Source: Maricaulis sp965228215 (GTDB lineage Bacteria > Pseudomonadota > Alphaproteobacteria > Caulobacterales > Maricaulaceae). From it: a stretch of DNA of 64,000 nucleotides. The stretch is taken from positions 930,001-994,000 of the forward strand of contig OZ245800.1 of NCBI GenBank assembly GCA_965228215.1, written 5' to 3'. Every line of letters starts with the position of its first letter. Position 1 is the first letter of the stretch. Below the pieces are notes generated by a model. It did not search any database. It was given only the letters and a program-made list of their open reading frames with translations, and had not been told where the DNA came from. The translations under genes were made by a program, and so were the position numbers. Positions 17,307-24,521 of the stretch are shown here, one piece after another.

Positions 17307-18457
17307 CCAGCTGCCCTCCGACCGAGTATGTTGGCCGCATCCGAAACACGCATAATATCCACGTCATCGATATATTTATCCAGCCATCCGAGATGGGTGA
17401 GCCATTCGGCGGTTATTCCAGTGTGGTCAAACACTAGGTACGGTCTGGCTTGTCGAGATTCGGCCGCTTTGAGCGCGATGTCGTGCATCATGCTTGCTGT
17501 CGGTACGCCTATCACCGGATAAGCCCAGATATCGAGGCCGGGGCCTAGCTGAATTGAGAGGCTGCGAAATGCCCCAGCTCCGTTCAACTTGGCCCCTATT
17601 GCTTCAATCCCTGCCTTCAGCTTCCCGGTAATTTCCTTGTAGCGGGAAGCTAGTCCCCGCGCCCGCAACCACTCTACTATCTCGACGACTTCTCGCAGTA
17701 CATGAGCGGTGAGTAGTTCCCCATCGAAATCAACATCGCTCAGTTTTCGCTCTTCGGAGAGCTCAGCCGTTCGCTCTGGAGAAACTCCGGGCCAAACCAG
17801 CCGCATGATGCTCACGCCCATATTCTGAGCGCGCCCGAACTCTTCGCGCGTCCATTTGCTTTCGAAATATGTCTCCGTATCCAACATGACCATCACGTCA
17901 GAGTCCGACAAGCTGTGCCAAAGCTCATCCTGGAAAACTTTCCCGGGCCGGATGGAGTGAGTGTCCAGGAAGACTTGAAAGCCTCGCGCTGCCATCTCGT
18001 CATACAATTGAACCGCAGCTTCGCGAGCCTCGGTTCGGCGATAGCTGATAAACAAGCGACGTTGGGCGCGCAGGAGGCCGATACTTTCCAGTACGGCAGC
18101 GCCGGCAGTTGCCCAGCTTTCCGCGTGGTCTGTGAGCGCCGCGCCGTTCAGTGGCCGGAGCAAATCCGGAAAGTCTTCAAATCGCTCTCCGTTCGTGGCG
18201 ATTGGTATCGTCGGAACCCGCTCAGCGACAAGCGCAGTTACCGTCGTTAGCTCGTCTTCTGAAAGGTCGGAAAAGCAAGCTACAACAGTCGGCACACGAG
18301 GGTTGCGCGTACCGAGGTAGCCTGAGGAATCGGTGATTAGTCTGACGTCGCCAGTCGAGATCCCGCTCTCCTCAATTAACTCCAAGAGGATCCTTGTGAA
18401 AGGATCGCGTACTTCACTGTCGGGACACCCAAGAACGAGAAGATCGTACAAACCCAT
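17303..18457 (-). CDS. TIR-domain protein with flanking domains, putative NADase effector
   Basis: 384 residues. Residues 1-130 form an alpha/beta domain I cannot name (YDLLVLGCPDSEVRDPF; VPTVVACFSDLSEDEL; TIPIATNG). A canonical TIR domain follows at about 133-225: RRLFISYRRTEA, GFQVFLDTHSIRPG, DVMVMLDTETYFESKW, then TREEFGRAQNMG with the probable catalytic Glu. The remaining 150 residues are also unassigned (SLSIQLGPGLDIWAYPVIG; PYLVFDHTGITAEWL). TIR domains of this kind cleave NAD+ or act as scaffolds. It is the first gene of a four-gene operon and is coupled by a 4-base overlap to the SLOG gene, so it may be the effector that SLOG controls. Confidence 0.82.
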   Translation of the reverse strand: MGLYDLLVLGCPDSEVRDPFTRILLELIEESGISTGDVRLITDSSGYLGTRNPRVPTVVACFSDLSEDELTTVTALVAERVPTIPIATNGERFEDFPDLLRPLNGAALTDHAESWATAGAAVLESIGLLRAQRRLFISYRRTEAREAAVQLYDEMAARGFQVFLDTHSIRPGKVFQDELWHSLSDSDVMVMLDTETYFESKWTREEFGRAQNMGVSIMRLVWPGVSPERTAELSEERKLSDVDFDGELLTAHVLREVVEIVEWLRARGLASRYKEITGKLKAGIEAIGAKLNGAGAFRSLSIQLGPGLDIWAYPVIGVPTASMMHDIALKAAESRQARPYLVFDHTGITAEWLTHLGWLDKYIDDVDIMRVSDAANILGRRAAG

Positions 18458-18622
18458 TCAGCCATTCTGCAGCTTCGGATCTTCGAGACGAATACCGCGC
18501 TGCAGCGAAGAAATCCGTTCAGATTGAGGCGCTGCCCGGATTCCAATAGGAGCCGAACTCGCCTAATGATTGATTCGATAATACCTGCTCGCTCAACCTG
18601 AAGCCACACTCCTAGCCTACAG
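18458..18622. other. Divergent intergenic region of the conflict island
   Basis: 165 bases separate the leftward TIR operon from the rightward hypermodification-type gene. It must hold both promoters. I see no clear palindrome or consensus promoter. The shared region suggests the two transcription units could be controlled together. Confidence 0.4.
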
Positions 18623-19687
18623 ATGCGCCATAAGCGAAAATTCGTTGAGATCGGTGATGTCGAAGCAGAGCTATCGCCAGTTTTTTATAGCTATTGGGGA
18701 TTTGCAGCCGAACGCCAAAGGATCTTTTTTCGGCGACTTTCCGGGTCGAACAGCGCCGCGTTAACCGACGACCATGTTCTGCAAACTTTCAAATTCACCA
18801 ACTCGTACAGGGCATCGGATCGAGTAAGCCAATACCTAATCAAGCATGTCATCTTCGGCGACAATTCACCGACCAGCCGAGAAGATCTCTTTTTTCGAGT
18901 TATATTGTTCAAGTTATTCAATAAAATTGAAACCTGGCAACTCCTAGAACGAGAGCTAGGGGAGATCTCGGTTAAAAGCTACGACTATGATGCCTTTGCT
19001 GGTGTTCTGACCTCTGCGCTGGAGTCGGGGACGCGGATCTATTCCGCAGCGTACATTATGCCTTCCGCGGGGCGCGTTTTTGGACGGCGATACAAACACC
19101 AAAATCATCTGAAACTGCTTGAATACATGCTCGCAGAGCAGTTTCCCGTCAGGGTTTCCAAGGCGAGCAGCATGTCAGAGGCGTATGATCTGATGGAATC
19201 TGCTCCATCGATCGGACCATTTCTCGCATATCAGCTGGTGACTGACCTAAACTACAGCCCTCTTACATCGTTCAGCGAGATGGAGTTCGTCGTTGCTGGA
19301 CCTGGCGCGCTTGACGGAATTAGTAAGTGCTTTGTGAATGGAGCCGATCTCAGCCCTGTCGATGTGATCCGATATATGGCAGATCATCAGCACGAGTGGT
19401 TTGATGAACTCGGGATCGATTTCCCCTCACTTTGGGGGCGCCCGCTTCAGCTAATCGATTGTCAGAATCTCTTCTGCGAGATTTCAAAGTACGCGCGAGC
19501 GGCATTTCCAGATGTGCAAGGGGTTTCGGGAAGGACGCGCATAAAGCAGAAATTTGCGCCGATAGGGCGCCCACCTGCGCCTTGGTACCCGCCCGACTGG
19601 GGTATCAACGATGAAATTGAACTGCCAGAGTCTCAATCGTTTCTGGAGTCAGACGAGGCTAAAGCGGTGCAGTACACGCTGTTGTGA
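18623..19687 (+). CDS. Putative DNA-base hypermodification protein (5-hmdU DNA kinase helical-domain family)
   Basis: 354 residues, mostly helical. Residues 20-270 match the pattern I know for the helical domain of predicted 5-hydroxymethyluracil DNA kinases and related thymine-hypermodification enzymes: FYSYWGFAAERQRIFFRRL, FKFTNSYRASDRVSQYLI, LFKLFNKIETWQLLERE, GTRIYSAAYIMPSAG, and DLNYSPLTSFSEMEFVVAGP. The alternation of helices with PSIGPFLAYQ resembles a helix-hairpin-helix fold, as in DNA glycosylases. No kinase P-loop is visible in this protein. Family members were predicted from phage and bacterial base-modification loci. Here it is divergent from the TIR operon and convergent with a MazG gene, a known companion of such enzymes. 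Confidence 0.72.
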   Translation: MRHKRKFVEIGDVEAELSPVFYSYWGFAAERQRIFFRRLSGSNSAALTDDHVLQTFKFTNSYRASDRVSQYLIKHVIFGDNSPTSREDLFFRVILFKLFNKIETWQLLERELGEISVKSYDYDAFAGVLTSALESGTRIYSAAYIMPSAGRVFGRRYKHQNHLKLLEYMLAEQFPVRVSKASSMSEAYDLMESAPSIGPFLAYQLVTDLNYSPLTSFSEMEFVVAGPGALDGISKCFVNGADLSPVDVIRYMADHQHEWFDELGIDFPSLWGRPLQLIDCQNLFCEISKYARAAFPDVQGVSGRTRIKQKFAPIGRPPAPWYPPDWGINDEIELPESQSFLESDEAKAVQYTLL

Positions 19688-21333
19688 CTGCAGATGACCG
19701 ATGTCTTGAAGGCAATAACACCTCGTTTCCACATTATTTCCTGTAACGGTGGTGCTGCGTCCACGCTAAATTTGCCGGGATCTAGCTCTGTCAAGTCCAA
19801 CGCGTTGAAATAGTCCGATTCCGCTCCCTCAATCCCGAGGGATCGCAATATGGCGACCTTCGCAGCATAGTGGGCGGCCAAGGCAGCTTCATCAGCGCCT
19901 GCGAGTTTCGTCAATTCCGCCTTCGTCAAAGCCTGTCTGGCATCTCGTTTCTGAGCGTCGTCAAATTCTGGGAGCGAGACAACGAACGTTCCGATGCCGC
20001 ACACATTCCCCGCCAGGTCCACGTAGACCTCGCGCTTGAAGTCAATCGCGCGATTCTCCAAATCCACCGTGACAGTCCCCTGTCCAAATTCGGTCAGGGA
20101 CTTGTAGATTTTGAACCCGTCTCGGATGGCAGCCTTCCACTCGTCAAACGAGTTTGCCTCAACTTCAAGACCGCTGACATATTTCTGTATCAGTTTAAAA
20201 AACGAGAGTGGGATATCGACATCATCGGAGAACATCGGGCGATCTTTGGCATCGGCACCGTCATGGACGATTTTGGCGATTTTGGCCCCTTCCGAATGAA
20301 TAACCTTCAGTACCGCTTCCTCGATTATTTTCGCACGCGCGCCGTCCTCAACCTCGTCTACCTGCGGGTTTGCGTCGCTTTTCCTCTTTCGCTTCATCAA
20401 CCCGCGAAAGACAGGTGACCAGCCGAGGTGCGCGATGTTCGCTAGGTGAAGCGCGTCATGGAACCGATAGCCATCCTCTTCGTATGAGTTGTCCGTTAAA
20501 TCGTCGCCCAATTGACGACCACCCAAATACATCCTCGACCGGCCCTCACCGACCGTCAGGAACTGGACCTCGAAGCGTAATGGAAATCGTTGCTTTTCCG
20601 GCCACCCGGCATCATGAATAGGCGTCCGGTTTGAGGTTGGGCGCCTAAGTTGCGCTTTCTCGATATTTTCTTTGGCGACATCGTCGAGTGATATCTCGTA
20701 AACGGTCGCGATAGCTGCCAAATGCCAGGCGATGTCTCCAAGTGCGCCAAGGACTTCCCGATCCGCAGTTTGATTGTGGAGCCTCCGCTCCTCCTCCGGA
20801 AGAAGCAGCCGCATCAGCTGAGCGCTGAGTTGGGCGAGAACCGCCAGGCTGACCTCGACTAGTTGCTGTGAGTTCGTACGGGCTGTTAGATACGCCAGCT
20901 CCTGAAAATCTTTGAACGTTCGGTGTTTCTTGCTTGGCAGCTCGGCAGCGCGTTGGAGAAATTCATCTATTCGATCAGGTTCGAGTTGCTCTCGGAAACG
21001 AATGGAATGCGCGTCATCAGCTTCCAGCACGCTCCGCAAGCTTTGGAGCTGTTGTGCCAGGATGTCGTCCTCCGCTCCTTCCTCGAAGGCGGCGAGGGCA
21101 AAGCAGTACCAGATGACATCGCCCAGCTCCTCTTTCAGTTCGTGACGCGTAAGGAGACCTTCGGTCGAGTCTCGTCTACCGCCTTCGCCCAGTATTTGTT
21201 TCTTAACCGCGGATATCACCGAACCGATCTCGGACACTAGGCCGTAAATCGCAATTCGCCGCCTATCCTTGAGGCCTCTGCTTCTGAAGTGATCGGAATC
21301 TTCGACGTGTTTTGCGTATCGTGCGATCAGCAT
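19633..21333 (-). CDS. Tandem MazG-like protein with MazG C-terminal domain
   Basis: 566 residues. The first MazG-like helical domain (about 25-85) has GLVSEIGSVISAVKK and LKEELGDVIWY. The second (about 150-230) has LGALGDIAWHLAAIA and DDVAKENIEKAQLR. Some acidic metal ligands are replaced (Ser38 in SEIGS, Ala197 in GALGD), so one or both sites may be impaired. Next comes a conserved segment (about 249-350: RFPLRFEVQFLTVGEGRSRM, DGYRFHDALHLANIAHLGWS) that I recall as the MazG_C domain of base-modification loci. The last 200 residues are unassigned. MazG enzymes hydrolyse NTP or dNTP. The 3' end overlaps the convergent helical-domain gene by 55 bases, suggesting old linkage. Confidence 0.8.
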   Translation of the reverse strand: MLIARYAKHVEDSDHFRSRGLKDRRRIAIYGLVSEIGSVISAVKKQILGEGGRRDSTEGLLTRHELKEELGDVIWYCFALAAFEEGAEDDILAQQLQSLRSVLEADDAHSIRFREQLEPDRIDEFLQRAAELPSKKHRTFKDFQELAYLTARTNSQQLVEVSLAVLAQLSAQLMRLLLPEEERRLHNQTADREVLGALGDIAWHLAAIATVYEISLDDVAKENIEKAQLRRPTSNRTPIHDAGWPEKQRFPLRFEVQFLTVGEGRSRMYLGGRQLGDDLTDNSYEEDGYRFHDALHLANIAHLGWSPVFRGLMKRKRKSDANPQVDEVEDGARAKIIEEAVLKVIHSEGAKIAKIVHDGADAKDRPMFSDDVDIPLSFFKLIQKYVSGLEVEANSFDEWKAAIRDGFKIYKSLTEFGQGTVTVDLENRAIDFKREVYVDLAGNVCGIGTFVVSLPEFDDAQKRDARQALTKAELTKLAGADEAALAAHYAAKVAILRSLGIEGAESDYFNALDLTELDPGKFSVDAAPPLQEIMWKRGVIAFKTSVICSHNSVYCTALASSDSRND

Positions 21334-21749
21334 AGGCTCTAACTCCTACTTAGGACGGGGAGGCGGCGGTGCCGCGGCCACCCGCCTAGATATCAATGAT
21401 TGTGCTACTGCTCCATACAATTTGATGGGCACCCAAGCTGCAATACAGAAGGTGCTAGAGCGGTTTGCGCTGGAGGCCGCAATCAACTTCCTTCGGATCT
21501 GGCATTTGTCGGAACGCTAGCCCGGCGAGATCTTCGTTAGTGGCGATACGAATTTCACGCTCACCGTTCGCCTGACATGCATCGAAGCCCGCAACTGGTT
21601 CTTGAATTTGCTGATCTCGCTTGCTTGGTTGGGTTCGGAACATTTTGCGAACACCCACTTGACCCAGCCCGGTGATGCGCCTACCAAAGATATGCGACCA
21701 CCGCAGAACATGGAGAGAACATTGGCTAGATTAACCAGGAGGGATCCAC
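21334..21749. other. 416-base gap between conflict island and integrated-element module
   Basis: No gene is convincing here. Two overlapping short leftward frames (21455-21711) give unlike, low-quality translations with no ribosome-binding site. An AGGAGG ribosome-binding site at 21737-21742 belongs to the next gene. No repeat or attachment-like sequence matching 26216-26673 was seen. The region could hold the decayed end of a former gene. Confidence 0.4.
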
Positions 21750-23093
21750 GTGACCCACGCCAGTACTTCTACTCTCCATCTCAAAGTCGTCGAGCGTTCG
21801 CCTGACGAGCTTTCGGCCTACACCAACAACACGCGTACCCACTCGCCCAAGCAGGTCACCCAGATCGCTGCTTCAATGCGGCAGTTCGGCTTTGTTTCGC
21901 CGGTTCTGATTGATGATGCCGGCGAGATCATTGCCGGGCATGGGCGCGTTGCGGCAGCGAAGGAACTGGGCCTGAAATCGGTCCCCACCATCACGCTGTC
22001 CCACCTCACCGAGGCCGAGCGCAGGGCGTACCGGATTGCGGATAATCGCCTGGCGGAGCTCTCCGGCTGGGACGATGCATTGCTCAAGGTCGAGTTCGCC
22101 GCGCTGGACGAGATCGAGCTGGATTTCGAAATCGAGATCACCGGGTTCGATACGGCCGAGCTGGACATGATGCTTGATCCTGCTCCCGGCAATGATGTCG
22201 CCGAGGAACAGGACGCGGACGACGAGGTCCCCGATCCCGAAGCCGAGGCCGTCACGCAGCCTGGCGATGTCTGGATCCTGGGTGAGCACCGCCTTGTCTG
22301 CGGCGACACCCAGAAGCCCGAAACCCTCGACGCGCTCATGCAGGGCGAGCGCGCCGACATGGTGTTCACCGATCCGCCCTACAATGTGAAGATTGATGGT
22401 CATGTCTGTGGCCTGGGCAGCGTCAAACACCGCGAGTTCGCAATGGGCGCCGGCGAGATGAGCGAGGATGAGTTCACCAACTTCCTCTCGGCCTCGCTGT
22501 CCTCCCTGGCTGCGGTCAGCCGCGACGGGGCGATCCATTATGTCTGCATGGACTGGCGCCATATCGGCGAGCTGATGTCGGCAGGCGGGGTCTATTCGGA
22601 ACTCAAGAACCTGGTGATCTGGGCGAAGACCAATGCGGGCATGGGCACCTTCTATCGCTCCCAGCACGAGCTGATTTTCGTCTACAAGGTCGGCAAGGCG
22701 GCCCACACCAATACGTTCGGCCTGGGCGAAAAGGGCCGCTATCGCACCAATGTGTGGACCTATCCGGGCGTCAATGCCTTCGGGAAGGGGCAGAAGGACC
22801 TGGAACTTCATCCGACCGTCAAACCGGTCGCCCTGGTCGCGGACGCCATCAAGGATGTCACCCGGCGCGGCGAGATCGTGCTGGACGGGTTCGGTGGATC
22901 GGGCACCACGTTGATCGCGGCCGAGCGGACCGGGCGCCGCGCCCGTCTGATCGAGCTGGATCCGGTCTACTGCGATGTCATCTGCAAGCGCTTCGAGGCG
23001 CGTACGGGTCAGAAGGCAGTGCTGGAAGGAGTCGATGCCTCCTTCGCAGATGTTGCAGAGGCGCGCGCCATCGAGACAGAGGAGGCCGCGTAA
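21750..23093 (+). CDS. ParB-like N-terminal domain fused to a DNA methyltransferase
   Basis: 447 residues from a GTG codon preceded by a strong AGGAGG. Residues 12-110 are a ParB/Srx-type domain (NTRTHSPKQVTQIAASMRQF, GEIIAGHGRVAAAKELG). The remainder is a beta-class amino-methyltransferase with motif IV first (FTDPPYN, 207-212) and the SAM-binding motif near the C-terminus (DGFGGSGTTLIAAERTGR). It would methylate N6-adenine or N4-cytosine in DNA; the target is not predictable. No restriction enzyme is encoded nearby. This fusion is common in phage-derived and integrated elements of alphaproteobacteria. Its stop overlaps the next start (TAATG). Confidence 0.92.
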   Translation: MTHASTSTLHLKVVERSPDELSAYTNNTRTHSPKQVTQIAASMRQFGFVSPVLIDDAGEIIAGHGRVAAAKELGLKSVPTITLSHLTEAERRAYRIADNRLAELSGWDDALLKVEFAALDEIELDFEIEITGFDTAELDMMLDPAPGNDVAEEQDADDEVPDPEAEAVTQPGDVWILGEHRLVCGDTQKPETLDALMQGERADMVFTDPPYNVKIDGHVCGLGSVKHREFAMGAGEMSEDEFTNFLSASLSSLAAVSRDGAIHYVCMDWRHIGELMSAGGVYSELKNLVIWAKTNAGMGTFYRSQHELIFVYKVGKAAHTNTFGLGEKGRYRTNVWTYPGVNAFGKGQKDLELHPTVKPVALVADAIKDVTRRGEIVLDGFGGSGTTLIAAERTGRRARLIELDPVYCDVICKRFEARTGQKAVLEGVDASFADVAEARAIETEEAA

Positions 23094-23332
23094 TGGGGCA
23101 GATTCCCTACCGGAGCACGATTGCGCGCGAGCTGTTGGCCCGCAAGGTCAAGATGAAGGTCGGTGGGCAGGTCCGGCTGGTCACGCTCGAGCAGGCCATC
23201 ATCATGAAGCTCAAACAGATCGCCATCGAGAAAGGTGAGCCCTGGGCTCTCAAACTCATCGAAAAGATCGTGGATCGTGCTCGCGCCGTTCAGGCGAACC
23301 GCACTTTCGCCCGCACGCTGGAAAGCAGGTAG
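23093..23332 (+). CDS. Small conserved protein of the integrated element, unknown function
   Basis: 79 residues, MGQIPYRSTIARELLARKVK onward, basic and probably helical (LEQAIIMKLKQIAIEKGEPW). The ATG overlaps the methyltransferase stop, so it is translationally coupled. It contains no recognised domain. Proteins like it sit between ParB-methyltransferases and DUF5681 genes in related elements. It may be a DNA-binding or packaging-related helper; this is speculation from context. Confidence 0.65.
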   Translation: MGQIPYRSTIARELLARKVKMKVGGQVRLVTLEQAIIMKLKQIAIEKGEPWALKLIEKIVDRARAVQANRTFARTLESR

Positions 23333-23336
23333 CGCC

Positions 23337-23687
23337 ATGATCAAGCAGCCGTCATACGCCACCGGTTACAAGAAACCGCCCGTGGAACATCAGTTCAAGC
23401 CAGGCAAATCGGGCAACCCGAAGGGGCGCCCGCGCAAGAACCGCGACGCCAATATCGAAGCCGCGGAGGCGTTCCTGGAACCGGTCGGAGACTCAACGAA
23501 CAAGACCGGTTCCATGACACCGCGCCATGCTGGGTATGCGATGATGATGAAGAACGCATTGGGCGGAAATCGCCAGGCCATGGCAGAGGCGATCGATCTC
23601 ATCTTGGAGGCAAATGATGAGTCGATTTGGGACCTGCTCGGACGTTGCGGGCTGACACCCGAGAACTTGGGCCTCTCCGACAACTAA
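23337..23687 (+). CDS. DUF5681-family protein
   Basis: 116 residues. The N-terminus has the signature of DUF5681: GYKKPPVEHQFKPGKSGNPK followed by GRPRKN, a basic patch that resembles a nucleic-acid-binding tail. The rest is helical. The function of the family is unknown; it is typical of integrated elements carrying DNA methyltransferases. It follows the previous gene by 4 bases and is the last gene before the terminator at 23776. Confidence 0.82.
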   Translation: MIKQPSYATGYKKPPVEHQFKPGKSGNPKGRPRKNRDANIEAAEAFLEPVGDSTNKTGSMTPRHAGYAMMMKNALGGNRQAMAEAIDLILEANDESIWDLLGRCGLTPENLGLSDN

Positions 23688-23775
23688 GCCCACCACTGCT
23701 CCCGGCGACTGGACTTCGCGTCCGATCGGAGCGGTTCTGTCACCAACGCCCGGCCAGCCGGGCTCGTCTCGGTAC

Positions 23776-23809
23776 GGGGCGCGGGATTACCCCCGCGCCC
23801 TTTTCTTTT
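23776..23809 (+). terminator. Rho-independent terminator
   Basis: GGGCGCGGG (23777-23785) and CCCGCGCCC (23792-23800) form a 9-bp GC stem with a 6-base loop, followed by TTTTCTTTT. It ends the methyltransferase-DUF5681 transcript, 90 bases after its last stop. Confidence 0.88.
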
Positions 23810-23823
23810 GACCGGAGACGAAC

Positions 23824-24096
23824 ATGACCGAACCAACAGCCACCCAGCCCCGCCTGACGAAGCGCGATCAGGTTTTCAACCTCATCGCGGCCAGCAATGG
23901 CGCCAGTATCGGCGAGCTGACCACCGCCACAGGCTGGCAGCCCCACAGCGTGCGCGCCGTGATCTCGGGCTTGCGCAAGCGCGGCTACGACATCCTGCCC
24001 GCCAAGCAGGCGGACGGAACGCGGCGATACAGGATCGCCGGTCATCCGAAGGTGCCAATCGACAAGGTTCGTCCTGCCAAGGCGGAGACGGCCTGA
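23824..24096 (+). CDS. DUF3489-family winged-helix protein
   Basis: 90 residues with the DUF3489 pattern: LTKRDQVFNLIAASNGASIG, ELTTATGWQPHSVRAVISGL, RKRGYDI. The fold looks like a small winged helix, suggesting DNA binding. It regularly precedes DUF2924 and a large serine recombinase in alphaproteobacterial elements and may control the recombinase. Its stop overlaps the next start (TGATG). Confidence 0.88.
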   Translation: MTEPTATQPRLTKRDQVFNLIAASNGASIGELTTATGWQPHSVRAVISGLRKRGYDILPAKQADGTRRYRIAGHPKVPIDKVRPAKAETA

Positions 24097-24521
24097 TGGC
24101 GCGGCTGGATGAGATCGATGTTGGAGGCCTCGTAAACCTCTCCCATGCCGAGCTGGTGCCCATCTGGTCCGATGTCATGGAGGGGCCACCGCCCCGACGC
24201 ATGAGCGCGGCCCTGATGAGCCGCATCCTCGCCTTCGAGATCCAGGCCAAGCGAAGCCGTGGCATCACCCCGGCCTTCCGCAAGCGCCTCGCGCGCTTTA
24301 CTTGCGGCCAGGGCGCACCACCCACTTCGGGGCTCAAGCCGGGCGGACGTCTGGTCCGAACCTGGAACGATGCCACCCACGTTGTGGATGTCACCGAGGC
24401 GGGCTTCGTCTGGAACGGGGAGCGATACACATCGCTCTCCGCCATCGCCCGGGCGATCACCGGGACCACCTGGTCCGGTCCGCGCTTCTTCGGTCTTGCG
24501 AAGCGGACACGCCGCACATGA
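24096..24521 (+). CDS. DUF2924-family protein
   Basis: 141 residues. The DUF2924 pattern is clear: LVPIWSDVMEGPPPRRMSAA, LMSRILAFEIQAKRSRGI, then GGRLVRTWNDATHVVDVTEA and SLSAIARAITGTTWSGPRFF. The second half resembles a DNA-binding or intein-like barrel found beside recombinases. It is coupled on both sides: it overlaps DUF3489 (TGATG) and the recombinase (ATGA). Probably an accessory factor of recombination; no biochemical role is known to me. Confidence 0.88.
   Translation: MARLDEIDVGGLVNLSHAELVPIWSDVMEGPPPRRMSAALMSRILAFEIQAKRSRGITPAFRKRLARFTCGQGAPPTSGLKPGGRLVRTWNDATHVVDVTEAGFVWNGERYTSLSAIARAITGTTWSGPRFFGLAKRTRRT

Noticed and set aside
21455..21711. Two overlapping short leftward frames before the methyltransferase gene
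   Set aside because: Translations are unlike known proteins, there is no ribosome-binding site, and neither start is favoured; the region is described as non-coding.
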